A DNA stretch of 64,000 bases, from positions 310,001 to 374,000 of the forward strand of contig JAHDQO010000001.1 of the NCBI GenBank assembly GCA_018433765.1, given 5' to 3'. How positions within the stretch are numbered: position 1 is the stretch's first letter; the number at the start of each line of letters is the position of its first letter. The notes below the pieces were generated by a model. That model was not told the origin of the DNA, did no database searches, and was given only the letters and a program-made list of their open reading frames with translations. This DNA comes from Tissierellales bacterium (GTDB taxonomy: Bacteria > Bacillota > Clostridia > Tissierellales > Sedimentibacteraceae). A program made the translations under genes and the position numbers. Of this stretch, positions 7,992-15,994 are shown in pieces.

Positions 7992-9002
7992 ATGAGCGTA
8001 AAAGTAGCTATAAATGGATTTGGAAGAATAGGTAGAGATACCTTAAGAGCATATTTAGAAAAAAATCATGATGATTTTGAAATTACAGTTATAAATGGAA
8101 TAAAAAATATTGAAGAAACACTTCTTTTAATAAAATATGATTCTCTTTATGGAAAATTAGACAGAGAACTTTATGTTGAAAATGACTGTTTAGTAATAGA
8201 TGGCAAAAAAATAAAAATAACCAATGAAAGAGATGAAGAAAAACTACCTTGGAAAGAATTAGGCATAGATATTGTACTTGAGTCTACAGGTAAATTTAAT
8301 AGTAAAGAAGGCTCAATGCGACACATTAATGCTGGAGCAAAAAAAGTTATAATAACAGCACCGGGTAAAAATGTTGATGCAACAATAGTTATGGGTGTAA
8401 ATGAAGAAGTATATGATGCTAGTAAACATAATATTATTTCCAATGCCTCCTGCACAACTAATTGTCTTGCACCTATGGTTAAAGTTTTGCTTGATGAATT
8501 TGGTATAAAGAAAGGTCTCATGACTACAGTTCATGCATACACTAATAATCAAAATGTACTTGATGCAATAAATAAAAAAGATTTAAGAAGAGCAAGAGCA
8601 GCAGCAGAATCTATTATACCGACAACTACTGGAGCTGCTAAAGCAGTTACACTTGTAATACCTGAACTTGAAGGAAAGCTTAACGGTATGGCAATGAGAG
8701 TTCCTACACCAACAGTATCAGTAGTAGATTTCACAGTAGAATTAGAAAATAAAGTTACAGCAGAACAAATAAATAGTGCCTTTGATAAAGCAGAAAAAGG
8801 AAGATTAAAAGGTATACTTGGTATATCAAGAGATCCTTTAGTTTCAGTAGACTATAAAAAAGATTCAAGGTCATCTATAATAGATGGATTATCAACAATG
8901 GTTATTGATAATATGGCGAAGGTAGTTTCATGGTATGATAATGAATGGGGATATTCTTGCAGAGTTGTAGATTTAACTAATTACGTAGCTAGTAAAATGT
9001 AG
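7992..9002 (+). CDS. gap: Glyceraldehyde-3-phosphate dehydrogenase, type I
   Basis: Cytosolic glycolytic enzyme converting glyceraldehyde-3-phosphate plus phosphate and NAD(P)+ to 1,3-bisphosphoglycerate. The 336 residues are full length, with the Rossmann motif INGFGRIGR (7-15), catalytic C154 in SNASCTTNC, and the usual WYDNEWGYS near the C-terminus. Where NAD-specific enzymes carry Asp after the second beta strand (VND), this protein reads ING, so the usual discriminator acidic residue appears absent. Cofactor preference may be relaxed, though alignment is needed. The gene stands alone here, without pgk or tpi beside it, and has a GGGAGG site before the ATG. Confidence 0.95.
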   Translation: MSVKVAINGFGRIGRDTLRAYLEKNHDDFEITVINGIKNIEETLLLIKYDSLYGKLDRELYVENDCLVIDGKKIKITNERDEEKLPWKELGIDIVLESTGKFNSKEGSMRHINAGAKKVIITAPGKNVDATIVMGVNEEVYDASKHNIISNASCTTNCLAPMVKVLLDEFGIKKGLMTTVHAYTNNQNVLDAINKKDLRRARAAAESIIPTTTGAAKAVTLVIPELEGKLNGMAMRVPTPTVSVVDFTVELENKVTAEQINSAFDKAEKGRLKGILGISRDPLVSVDYKKDSRSSIIDGLSTMVIDNMAKVVSWYDNEWGYSCRVVDLTNYVASKM

Positions 9003-9049
9003 AATAATAGTAGTATGAGAATTAAAATTAAAAATATTTAAAAATATGG

Positions 9050-9078
9050 TTGATTTTTTTAACTAATGAGCATATAAT
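9050..9078 (+). promoter_or_regulatory. Promoter of the cysteine T-box / cysK unit
   Basis: TTGATT, a 17-base spacer and TATAAT; transcription would start near 9085, at the beginning of the T-box leader. Confidence 0.7.
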
Positions 9079-9084
9079 ATAAGA

Positions 9085-9366
9085 AACCCAACTGAATTAG
9101 TAGGAAATACAGTGAAGAAGGAAAGTAGCATATATGTAATTTAAAGAGAGAGTATCTATTAGCTGAAAAGATACTTATATGAAATATTTGTGAAGTGCCC
9201 TTTGGAGTATAGCACCGAATATGTGTTAAAGTAGGCTGCGTACGGTTTCACCCGTTATAGTGATAGAGCATGGCAGTGCTTGAAGAGTGGATATTAATTA
9301 TTATATCAAATAAAGTGGAACCGCGGAATTATACCGTCTTTAATTTAATTAAAGACGGTTTTTTGT
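9085..9366 (+). promoter_or_regulatory. T-box riboswitch, cysteine-specific, upstream of cysK
   Basis: A T-box leader senses uncharged tRNA and prevents termination. Visible elements in order: Stem I with the AG-bulge region (AAGAGAGAG near 9148), a hairpin with AGTATCT/AGATACT arms, the GAAG-TGC specifier context with the TGC cysteine codon at 9196-9198, the conserved TTTGGAGT that follows, the T-box core TGGAACCGCGG at 9316-9326, and a terminator at 9333-9365 (ACCGTCTTTA arms, T6). The TGC specifier fits the downstream cysteine synthase. The specifier is assigned from its position relative to GAAG, which matches the valine T-box in this window. Confidence 0.9.
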
Positions 9367-9395
9367 ATTTACAAGATATTAAGGAGGTATATATT

Positions 9396-10289
9396 ATGAT
9401 ATTTGATGATACATTAAAACTTATTGGAAACACACCAATAATTAAGCTGCCAAATGAGAATATTTACGTAAAGATGGAAAAGTTTAATCCCGGAGGTAGT
9501 ATAAAAGACAGGGCTGCATTAGGTATGATAGTTGATGCTGAAGATAAAAAGATTCTCAAAAAAGATAGTGTAATTATAGAACCTACAAGTGGAAACACAG
9601 GTATAGGGTTAGCTTTAATAGGAAAGTTGAAAGGTTATAAAGTAGTTATAGTAATGCCTGATACAATGAGCATAGAGAGAAGAAATATAATAGAAGCTTA
9701 TGGTGCAAAGCTTATACTAACAGATGGTAACAAAGGTATGAATGGTGCAATAGAGAAGGCAAAAAGTTTAGTAAAAGAAAATGATAAATATTATATGCCA
9801 GATCAATTTAACAATCATGCTAATAGCAGAATGCATTATAAAACTACAGCAGTTGAAATAATAAATGATATTGAAGATATTGATATTTTTGTAGCTTCTG
9901 TTGGTACAGGAGGATCTTTTACAGGAATATCTAAGAGACTAAAAGAGTATAACAGTAAAATTGTAACAGCAGCAGCGGAACCTGAAAACTCTGCAGTTTT
10001 ATCAGGAAAACAAGCTGGAAGACATAGGATACAAGGTATAGGGGCAGGGTTTGTTCCAAAAATATATAATCCTGAATATAATGAAGAAATAATACAAGTT
10101 AATGATGAAGATGCAGAAAATATAGCAGTTGAGATATCAATAAAAACAGGTATACTTGTAGGAATATCTACAGGAGCTAATGTAGCAGCTGCAAGAAAAC
10201 TTGCTCAGAAATACGGCACAAGTAAGAAAATTGTTACTATTTCTCCAGACGGAGGAGAAAAATATCTTTCAACAGGAATTTATAAATAA
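9396..10289 (+). CDS. cysK: Cysteine synthase (O-acetylserine sulfhydrylase)
   Basis: Makes L-cysteine from O-acetylserine and sulfide with PLP. The 297-residue protein shows NPGGSIKDR with the PLP lysine near residue 40, the TSGNTGIGLA substrate loop near 66, and the GTGGSFTG phosphate loop. The longer open frame runs back to 9270 through the T-box terminator. The real start is the ATG at 9396, preceded by AAGGAGG, which gives the normal family N-terminus. Expression should depend on cysteine starvation through the T-box. cysE follows 174 bases downstream, so the two-step serine-to-cysteine pathway is encoded together. Confidence 0.94.
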   Translation: MIFDDTLKLIGNTPIIKLPNENIYVKMEKFNPGGSIKDRAALGMIVDAEDKKILKKDSVIIEPTSGNTGIGLALIGKLKGYKVVIVMPDTMSIERRNIIEAYGAKLILTDGNKGMNGAIEKAKSLVKENDKYYMPDQFNNHANSRMHYKTTAVEIINDIEDIDIFVASVGTGGSFTGISKRLKEYNSKIVTAAAEPENSAVLSGKQAGRHRIQGIGAGFVPKIYNPEYNEEIIQVNDEDAENIAVEISIKTGILVGISTGANVAAARKLAQKYGTSKKIVTISPDGGEKYLSTGIYK

Positions 10290-10291
10290 AA

Positions 10292-10341
10292 GAGTGTTGA
10301 GTAACTAGTAACGAGTAACATAGTAACTTTACTATGTAAAG
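10292..10341 (+). repeat. Interspersed repeat family A, copy 1
   Basis: GAGTAACTAGTAACGAGTAA-type sequence ending in an ACTTTAC-TAT-GTAAAGT hairpin. Related copies lie at 31301-31360 (minus), 51109-51160 and 52653-52692. It sits between cysK and cysE. Confidence 0.65.
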
Positions 10342-10463
10342 TAAAAAATAATTTAACATTTATAAAATAATATAGAATTGCTAAAAGAAAATTATAAAAA
10401 GATTTTGGTTCGAAAGATATAAGATTCTTCTATTTAGAATTACTAAAAGGAGTGAGAAATGTA

Positions 10464-11018
10464 ATGATTAAGTTTATTAAGTCAATAATTTATGATATAG
10501 ATACAGTATTTGATAGAGATCCAGCAGCTAGAAATAGAATAGAAGTTCTGCTTTTGTATCCTCATATAAAAGCAATAATATCTCATAGAATTGCTCATAA
10601 ATTATACAGCAAGAAACTATTCTTTTTTGCTAGATTAGTATCAAATTTTAATAGATTCATTACAGGAATAGAAATACATCCCGGAGCTAAAATAGGTAAG
10701 GGATTATTTATAGACCACGGCATGGGAGTAGTTATAGGTGAAACTGCTGAAGTAGGAGACCATGTAACACTGTTTCATGGAGTAACATTAGGAGGAACAG
10801 GTAATGAAAAAGGCAAGAGACATCCAACAGTTGGAGAAAATGCATATATTGGAGCATCAGCTAAAATATTAGGAAATATTTATATTGCACCTAACACAAA
10901 AGTTGGAGCAAATGCTGTAGTATTAAAAGATACAAGACCAAATTCAACAGTTGTAGGCATACCAGCAGTTGAAGTCAAGCAAAATAACGTAATACAAATA
11001 CAAGAGTATGTAATATAA
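10464..11018 (+). CDS. cysE: Serine O-acetyltransferase
   Basis: Transfers acetyl from acetyl-CoA to serine, giving the CysK substrate. The protein is short (184 residues), like the B. subtilis-type enzymes. After a helical N-terminal part, hexapeptide left-handed beta-helix repeats begin at [13 protein letters not shown] and include the active-site [12 protein letters not shown] and HGVTLGGTG segments. I choose ATG 10464 over GTG 10452 because AAAAGGAG ends at 10452, too close for the GTG and well spaced for the ATG. Probably co-transcribed with cysK under the T-box, although a repeat and 174 bases intervene. Confidence 0.92.
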   Translation: MIKFIKSIIYDIDTVFDRDPAARNRIEVLLLYPHIKAIISHRIAHKLYSKKLFFFARLVSNFNRFITGIEIHPGAKIGKGLFIDHGMGVVIGETAEVGDHVTLFHGVTLGGTGNEKGKRHPTVGENAYIGASAKILGNIYIAPNTKVGANAVVLKDTRPNSTVVGIPAVEVKQNNVIQIQEYVI

Positions 11019-11043
11019 AAATTTTAAAAATTAATTAAACATT

Positions 11044-11070
11044 AGGGTTAAAGTTAAAAACTTTAGCCCT
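11044..11070 (+). terminator. Stem-loop after cysE
   Basis: AGGGTTAAAGT and ACTTTAGCCCT arms (one G-U pair) around a TAAAA loop, 25 bases after the cysE stop. The tail is only moderately U-rich. Confidence 0.55.
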
Positions 11071-11090
11071 ATAAATTATAAAAAATACTA

Positions 11091-11119
11091 TTGACATATA
11101 AATAAAAACAATTTATAAT
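11091..11119 (+). promoter_or_regulatory. Consensus promoter of the 136-aa membrane protein gene
   Basis: Exact TTGACA (11091-11096), a 17-base spacer and exact TATAAT (11114-11119), one of the best promoters in the window. Confidence 0.8.
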
Positions 11120-11121
11120 AT

Positions 11122-11174
11122 AATTATGACCGCAAGGTCATAATTTTTTAAAAGTCATATGACCTACTAGTCAT
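11122..11174 (+). promoter_or_regulatory. Operator-like array of GTCAT half-sites at the transcription start
   Basis: AATTATGACC, a GCAA loop and GGTCATAATT form a perfect 10-bp stem followed by T6 right at the predicted start site. Further GTCAT/ATGAC half-sites follow at 11154-11158, 11159-11164 and 11170-11174. The five half-sites could be repressor binding sites, or hairpins in which GGTCAT pairs with either flanking ATGACC. The GNRA-type loop favours an RNA role; the repeated half-sites favour DNA binding. Confidence 0.45.
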
Positions 11175-11194
11175 AATAAAGAGGAGATGATAAT

Positions 11195-11605
11195 ATGAAT
11201 TTTGGAAATGTATACTTCAGTATATTATGTTATATTTGGTCAGCAATCGCTATTATTTCAAGAATTGCAATGTTCGCTATGAAAGATAATTGGAATAAAT
11301 GGGAAACAGAAAAGGCATATTCACAAAAGAAGCCTTTTTGGGTTTACATTGTATGTATTGTTGGTATAGTTATAATTATTACAACTTGGTATGTAAATTT
11401 TAAATATAATGTAAGTTTGGGATGGATTTTAAGTATTCTTATTACATTAACTAGTATTAAAATGGTAAATATAATATTTAATTATAATAAATTTAGAGAT
11501 TTTATTATTAAAACATTAAACAATAAGGGTAAAATGATGAAACTTAATGTATTAGTCTTAGCTCTTTCAATAATATTAATCTTCATGGGGATATTTTTAT
11601 ATTAA
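11195..11605 (+). CDS. Four-helix membrane protein of unknown function
   Basis: 136 residues that I do not recognise. Four hydrophobic segments: about 5-27, 47-69, 75-97 and 115-135. A short charged loop after the first (KDNWNKWETEKAYSQKK) and a basic stretch before the last suggest both ends lie on defined membrane sides. No catalytic motif is visible. It is monocistronic, between a consensus promoter with an unusual GTCAT operator-like array and the valine T-box promoter. That strong regulated promoter suggests a conditional role, such as stress response or metabolite export, but there is no direct evidence. Confidence 0.7.
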   Translation: MNFGNVYFSILCYIWSAIAIISRIAMFAMKDNWNKWETEKAYSQKKPFWVYIVCIVGIVIIITTWYVNFKYNVSLGWILSILITLTSIKMVNIIFNYNKFRDFIIKTLNNKGKMMKLNVLVLALSIILIFMGIFLY

Positions 11606-11650
11606 AATAGATACAATTTACATTATAAAGTAGAATTAACTTAATTTTTG

Positions 11651-11679
11651 TTGACAATAATATTTTCTTTTAATATAAT
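11651..11679 (+). promoter_or_regulatory. Promoter of the valine T-box / valS unit
   Basis: Exact TTGACA, a 17-base spacer and exact TATAAT; the predicted start is near 11686. Confidence 0.8.
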
Positions 11680-11685
11680 ACTTTA

Positions 11686-11919
11686 TAATATATGTTATAT
11701 GCTGTGAAAAAGAGGAGTAAATATTAATACTTTAAAGAGATTGGAATTCATAGGCTGTAAGATTCCATAAGTAAATTGTATTGAAGGTAGCTTTTGAGCA
11801 TTTAGTCTGAATTAATAGTAGGACTAAACGGATAAGACCGTTATTAGATTAAGAGCCAATTTGGAATTAAGGTGGTACCGCGGGTTTTCTCGTCCTTTCG
11901 AGAATTCTCGCTTTTTTTA
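11686..11919 (+). promoter_or_regulatory. T-box riboswitch, valine-specific, upstream of valS
   Basis: Leader with Stem I (AAAGAGATTGG region near 11735), a GGAATTC/GATTCC hairpin, the specifier context GAAG followed by GTA (valine) at 11787-11789, intermediate stems, the T-box core TGGTACCGCGG at 11873-11883, and a terminator made of CGAGAATTCTCGC followed by T7. The GTA codon occupies the same place after GAAG as TGC in the cysteine T-box, and valS lies downstream. A 56-codon gene sits between the leader and valS, so it is under the same control. Confidence 0.9.
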
Positions 11920-11985
11920 TTTATAAAAACCATTTTATCTTGTTAATCTTAGTAGCTAAAAGCTAGTAGAAAAGAAGGTGATTTT

Positions 11986-12156
11986 ATGTACGAAGTCGGT
12001 GTAGGATTGCTAATTGGTGGAGCTATAGTAACATTTGCGTCAGATAAGCTGTTTAGAAAAGGAAAAATAAAGGATATGAAATCCTTATTGAAAGTAAAAA
12101 TAGCAGGATTAGGAATAACAATAATAGGAATGATAATTATGATGAAAATCTTTTAA
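11986..12156 (+). CDS. Small two-segment membrane protein (56 aa)
   Basis: Too short for standard ORF cut-offs but well supported: AGAAGGTG precedes the ATG, and the frame ends 44 bases before valS. The protein starts [15 protein letters not shown], has a basic middle ([12 protein letters not shown]) and ends in a second hydrophobic stretch ([15 protein letters not shown]). That is a helical hairpin with a cytoplasmic or external basic loop. I do not recognise the family. Its place between the valine T-box terminator and valS means it should rise with valine-tRNA starvation. Confidence 0.6.
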   Translation: MYEVGVGLLIGGAIVTFASDKLFRKGKIKDMKSLLKVKIAGLGITIIGMIIMMKIF

Positions 12157-12200
12157 GAAAGATTTTATCTTTTATATCTAGAATTAAAGGAGGAAATATT

Positions 12201-14849
12201 ATGTCATCAAACATACCAAGTAAATATAATCCAAAAGATTTTGAACAAAAAATATATAAACAATGGGAAGAAGACAAATGCTTTAATGCAAAGCCAAACC
12301 CTGATAAAAAACCATTTACAATAGTTATGCCGCCTCCAAACATTACAGGACAGCTTCATATGGGTCACGCTTTAGATCATACACTGCAAGATGTTCTTAT
12401 TAGATGGAAAAGAATGCAGGGATTTGAAGCATTATGGCTGCCAGGTACAGATCATGCGAGTATAGCAACAGAAGTAAAAGTAGTAGATAGAATAAGAAAA
12501 GATGAAGGAAAGACAAAAGAAGAAATAGGTAGAGAAGAATTTTTAAAGAGAGCATGGGATTGGAGAAAAGAATTTGGTGGAAGAATAACAGAGCAAGCCA
12601 GAAAACTTGGCGACTCATGCGACTGGTCAAGAGAAAGATTTACAATGGATGAAGGCTGTAGCAAAGCAGTAAAAGAAGTATTTATAGAATTATATAATAA
12701 AGGATTAATATATAAAGGTAACAGAATAATAAACTGGTGTCCTGACTGCTTAACTTCATTATCAGATGCAGAAGTTGAACATGAAGATAAACCGGGAAAT
12801 TACTATTATGTTAAATATCCATATGTTGATAATCCAAATGAATTTTTTATTATAGCAACTACAAGACCTGAAACAATATTTGGAGATACAGCTATAGCAG
12901 TACATCCAGAAGATGAAAGATATAAACATCTTATTGGTAAAAAAGTTTTAGTTCCTATAGTAGAGAGAGAAATAGAGATTATAGGTGACGAATATCCTGA
13001 TATGGAAAAAGGAACAGGTGCACTTAAAGTAACTCCATCACATGACCCTAACGACTTTGAAATAGGATTACGTCATGATTTAAAGCAAATAGATTGCATG
13101 AACGAAGATGGAACAATGAATCATATTGCTGGAAAATATGAAGGTATGGATAGATACGAATGTAGAAAAGCCTTTGTAAAAGAACTTGAAGAAAAAGGTT
13201 TCTTGATAAAAACAGAAGAAACTGACCATAGTGTAGGAACATGTTATAGATGTCATACAGTTATAGAGCCTAGAATTTCTGACCAATGGTTTGTAAATAT
13301 GAAACCTTTAGCTGAGCCTGCTATAGAAGCTGCAAAAAACAAAGATGTAGAATTTGTTCCAGAAAGATTTACTAAAATTTATATGCATTGGTTAGAAAAT
13401 ATTAGAGATTGGTGTATTTCAAGACAATTATGGTGGGGACACAGAATACCTGCATATTACTGTCAAGATTGCGGTGAAATGATGGTAGCAAGTGAAGCAC
13501 CAAAAAAATGCACAAAATGCGGAAGTTCAAATATAAAACAAGATGAAGACGTATTAGATACATGGTTTAGTTCAGCATTATGGCCTTTTTCAACTTTAGG
13601 ATGGCCTGAGAAAACCAAAGATTTAGAATATTTTTATCCTACTAATGTATTAGTTACAGGATATGATATTATTTTCTTCTGGATAGTAAGGATGGTATTT
13701 TCAGGATTAGAACAGATGGGTGAAGTTCCGTTTAAGCATGTATTTGTTCACGGGTTAGTGAGAGATTCTGAAGGTAGAAAAATGAGCAAATCATTAGGTA
13801 ATGGTATAGATCCTTTAGAAGTAATAGACAAATATGGTGCTGATGCTTTAAGGTTTATGCTAATGACAGGTATAACTCCTGGTAATGATATGCGTTTCCA
13901 AATTGAAAGATTAGAAGCGTGCAGAAATTTTGCAAACAAACTTTGGAATGCATCAAGATTTGTTCTTATGAATATAGATGGCGATTTAATAAGTGAAGAT
14001 GAAGCAAAACAAAATTACAAAACTGAAGATAAATGGATAATATCAAGAATTAATACTGTAGCAAAAGAAGTGACAGGTAACCTTGAGAGATTTGAACTTG
14101 GTATGGCTGCACAAAAAATATATGATTTTATATGGAATGAATACTGTGATTGGTATATAGAAATAGTTAAACCAAGATTATATGGTGAAGAGGAAACTGA
14201 TAAAGATACTGCAAGATTTGTTTTAATAAAAGTATTAAAGGATATGCTTAAATTACTTCATCCATTTATGCCTTTCATAACTGAAGAATTGTGGAGTTAT
14301 TTACCTCAAGTAGATGATAAGTTGATATTATCAAGATGGCCAGAATTTGAGCTAGATGAAGCATATGATGAAGCAGAAAAGAATATGACATTCATCATGG
14401 AAGCTGTAAGAAGTATAAGAAATATAAGAGCTGAAATGAATGTAATACCATCTAAAAAAGCTAGAGCTGTATTTGTCCCTTCTAAAGACGAATGCAGACA
14501 ATATTTAGAACAAGGAGCAGTGTATTTCAGCACACTTGCAAACATAACAGATATAACTGTAGTAAATAGTAAAGAAGAAATAACAGAAGATATGGCTTCA
14601 GCAGTGATTGATGGTACTGAAATATTTATGCCTTTGTCAGATTTAATTGATTTTGAAAAAGAAGTAGAAAGATTAGAAAAAGAAAAAGTAAAACTCGAAG
14701 GAGAACTAAAAAGAGTAAAAGGTAAACTTTCTAATGAAAAGTTTGTAAGTAAAGCACCTGAAAAAGTTGTAAATGCAGAAAAAGAAAAATTAATAAAATA
14801 TCAGGAAATGATGGATAAAGTATTAGAAAGACTAAAAACTTTAAAATAA
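12201..14849 (+). CDS. valS: Valyl-tRNA synthetase
   Basis: Class I synthetase charging tRNA-Val, 882 residues and full length. Visible: the HIGH motif as HMGH (near 53), the long CP1 editing domain (threonine-rich [12 protein letters not shown] near 217), zinc-binding cysteine pairs (CQDCGEMM and CTKCGSS), KMSKS near 525, an anticodon-binding domain, and the C-terminal coiled coil (about 810-880, rich in Glu/Lys heptads) that contacts the tRNA corner. Regulated by the upstream valine T-box. Start at ATG 12201 after AAAGGAGG. Confidence 0.97.
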   Translation: MSSNIPSKYNPKDFEQKIYKQWEEDKCFNAKPNPDKKPFTIVMPPPNITGQLHMGHALDHTLQDVLIRWKRMQGFEALWLPGTDHASIATEVKVVDRIRKDEGKTKEEIGREEFLKRAWDWRKEFGGRITEQARKLGDSCDWSRERFTMDEGCSKAVKEVFIELYNKGLIYKGNRIINWCPDCLTSLSDAEVEHEDKPGNYYYVKYPYVDNPNEFFIIATTRPETIFGDTAIAVHPEDERYKHLIGKKVLVPIVEREIEIIGDEYPDMEKGTGALKVTPSHDPNDFEIGLRHDLKQIDCMNEDGTMNHIAGKYEGMDRYECRKAFVKELEEKGFLIKTEETDHSVGTCYRCHTVIEPRISDQWFVNMKPLAEPAIEAAKNKDVEFVPERFTKIYMHWLENIRDWCISRQLWWGHRIPAYYCQDCGEMMVASEAPKKCTKCGSSNIKQDEDVLDTWFSSALWPFSTLGWPEKTKDLEYFYPTNVLVTGYDIIFFWIVRMVFSGLEQMGEVPFKHVFVHGLVRDSEGRKMSKSLGNGIDPLEVIDKYGADALRFMLMTGITPGNDMRFQIERLEACRNFANKLWNASRFVLMNIDGDLISEDEAKQNYKTEDKWIISRINTVAKEVTGNLERFELGMAAQKIYDFIWNEYCDWYIEIVKPRLYGEEETDKDTARFVLIKVLKDMLKLLHPFMPFITEELWSYLPQVDDKLILSRWPEFELDEAYDEAEKNMTFIMEAVRSIRNIRAEMNVIPSKKARAVFVPSKDECRQYLEQGAVYFSTLANITDITVVNSKEEITEDMASAVIDGTEIFMPLSDLIDFEKEVERLEKEKVKLEGELKRVKGKLSNEKFVSKAPEKVVNAEKEKLIKYQEMMDKVLERLKTLK

Positions 14850-14850
14850 T

Positions 14851-14880
14851 TCAAAATTAAAAATGCAAAATGTAAAATTA
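14851..14880 (+). repeat. Interspersed repeat family C (AT-rich), copy 1
   Basis: AATTAAAAATGCAAAAT-type low-complexity sequence just after valS; a near match follows purE at 50283-50322. Such sequences decorate intergenic regions and are non-coding here. Confidence 0.5.
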
Positions 14881-14881
14881 T

Positions 14882-14909
14882 AAAAAAGCACACTAATCTG
14901 TGCTTTTTT
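14882..14909 (+). terminator. Terminator of valS
   Basis: A6-GCACA, a six-base loop, and TGTGC-T6: an 11-bp stem with a clean U-tail. Confidence 0.85.
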
Positions 14910-15035
14910 AATTTTTTTAGCATATATTGAAAAAAATACATTTTAATGTTAATATATTTTTTAATTATTATTTTATTATAAAGCGTAAATTACGTTTAAA
15001 CTTTGTTTATTGAGTTTTACTAAGATAGCTAGAAT

Positions 15036-15073
15036 AAGATCCTTCGACTCACTTTGTTCGCTCAGGATGACTG
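15036..15073 (+). repeat. Interspersed repeat family D (CTTCGACTC...CTCAGGATGAC), copy 1
   Basis: AAGATCCTTCGACTC followed by GTTCGCTCAGGATGAC, a GC-richer island in AT-rich sequence. A diverged copy lies on the minus strand at 39426-39457. Repeats of this kind are scattered between genes in many bacteria; it separates valS from the acetyltransferase gene. Confidence 0.65.
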
Positions 15074-15144
15074 ACTCTATATTGGTCATTGAGATTTATT
15101 TGATAATCGTATAATTACTTTTAATAATTGAGGAGGTATTTTAA

Positions 15145-15939
15145 ATGTTAAGAAAATTAGAAGAAAAAGATAGAAAAATTACGATGGATTTTTTAAGTAG
15201 TGAAGCAGAAATAAATCTGTTTATTATTGGTGATTTAGAATGTTATGGTTTTGATAAAGATTTTATGGAAATATGGGGTAGTTTTAATAATTTAAATGAG
15301 CTTGAAGGAGTTTTGCTTCAATACCATGAAAATTTTATACCATATTACAAAGATAGTAATTTTGATACCGAGGAGTTTAAACATATAATATCTTCTATGA
15401 AAGGTAAAAAAATAATTTCAGGTAAAGAAAGTATTGTTAATCAATTTATAAATACTTTAAATAATCCTGTGATTAAATATGATTATTTTTGTAAGCTAAC
15501 GGATGGAAGCAAATTAAAATATAGTAATGACATTGTAAAATTAGCTGTAGAAGAAGATGCTACAAGAGTATTTGATCTTCTTGAAGAAATTAAAGAATTT
15601 AAAGAGACAGATACAAATTCAGTAGATAGAATTAAGAATGTTATTTTAACAAAATCAGGACGAATTTATTATATTGAGGATGAAAATGGTAAAATGCTGA
15701 CAACTTCTCAAACTGCTGCTGAGAATTCTACATCTGCAATGGTTGTTGGAGTAGCAACGTTAAAAGAATATAGAGGCAGAGGCTTAATGACTCAATGCTT
15801 GTCTAAATTGTGTAGAGATGTTTTAGCTGAGAACAAAACATTATGTTTGTTTTACGACAATCCTAAAGCTGGCAGTGTTTATCACAAAATAGGATTTGAA
15901 ACTATTGAAAAATGGATGATGTTAATAGATAAAATATAA
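15145..15939 (+). CDS. GNAT-family N-acetyltransferase
   Basis: 264 residues with a C-terminal GNAT fold. Motif A is clear as VGVATLKEYRGRGLMTQ (about 196-212), with the pyrophosphate-binding RGRGL, followed by the FYDNPKAGSVYHKIGFE beta-bulge/strand typical of the family. The N-terminal ~110 residues are a separate, poorly conserved domain, as in larger two-domain GNATs; the substrate cannot be assigned. It has its own GAGGAGG site. It precedes the HIRAN-MoxR gene by 55 bases in the same direction, so co-transcription is possible but not established. Confidence 0.8.
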   Translation: MLRKLEEKDRKITMDFLSSEAEINLFIIGDLECYGFDKDFMEIWGSFNNLNELEGVLLQYHENFIPYYKDSNFDTEEFKHIISSMKGKKIISGKESIVNQFINTLNNPVIKYDYFCKLTDGSKLKYSNDIVKLAVEEDATRVFDLLEEIKEFKETDTNSVDRIKNVILTKSGRIYYIEDENGKMLTTSQTAAENSTSAMVVGVATLKEYRGRGLMTQCLSKLCRDVLAENKTLCLFYDNPKAGSVYHKIGFETIEKWMMLIDKI

Positions 15940-15994
15940 TTTTGCTAAAATTATGATATACTTATTATATAACTAATTTGCATAAGGAGAAAAA

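Noticed and set aside
9270-9395. Longer N-terminus for CysK
   Set aside because: The in-frame extension runs through the T-box core and terminator; the ATG at 9396 has an AAGGAGG site and gives the family N-terminus.
13048-13286. Minus-strand ORFs inside valS
   Set aside because: Low-complexity translations with no family match, wholly inside a conserved gene; shadows of it.
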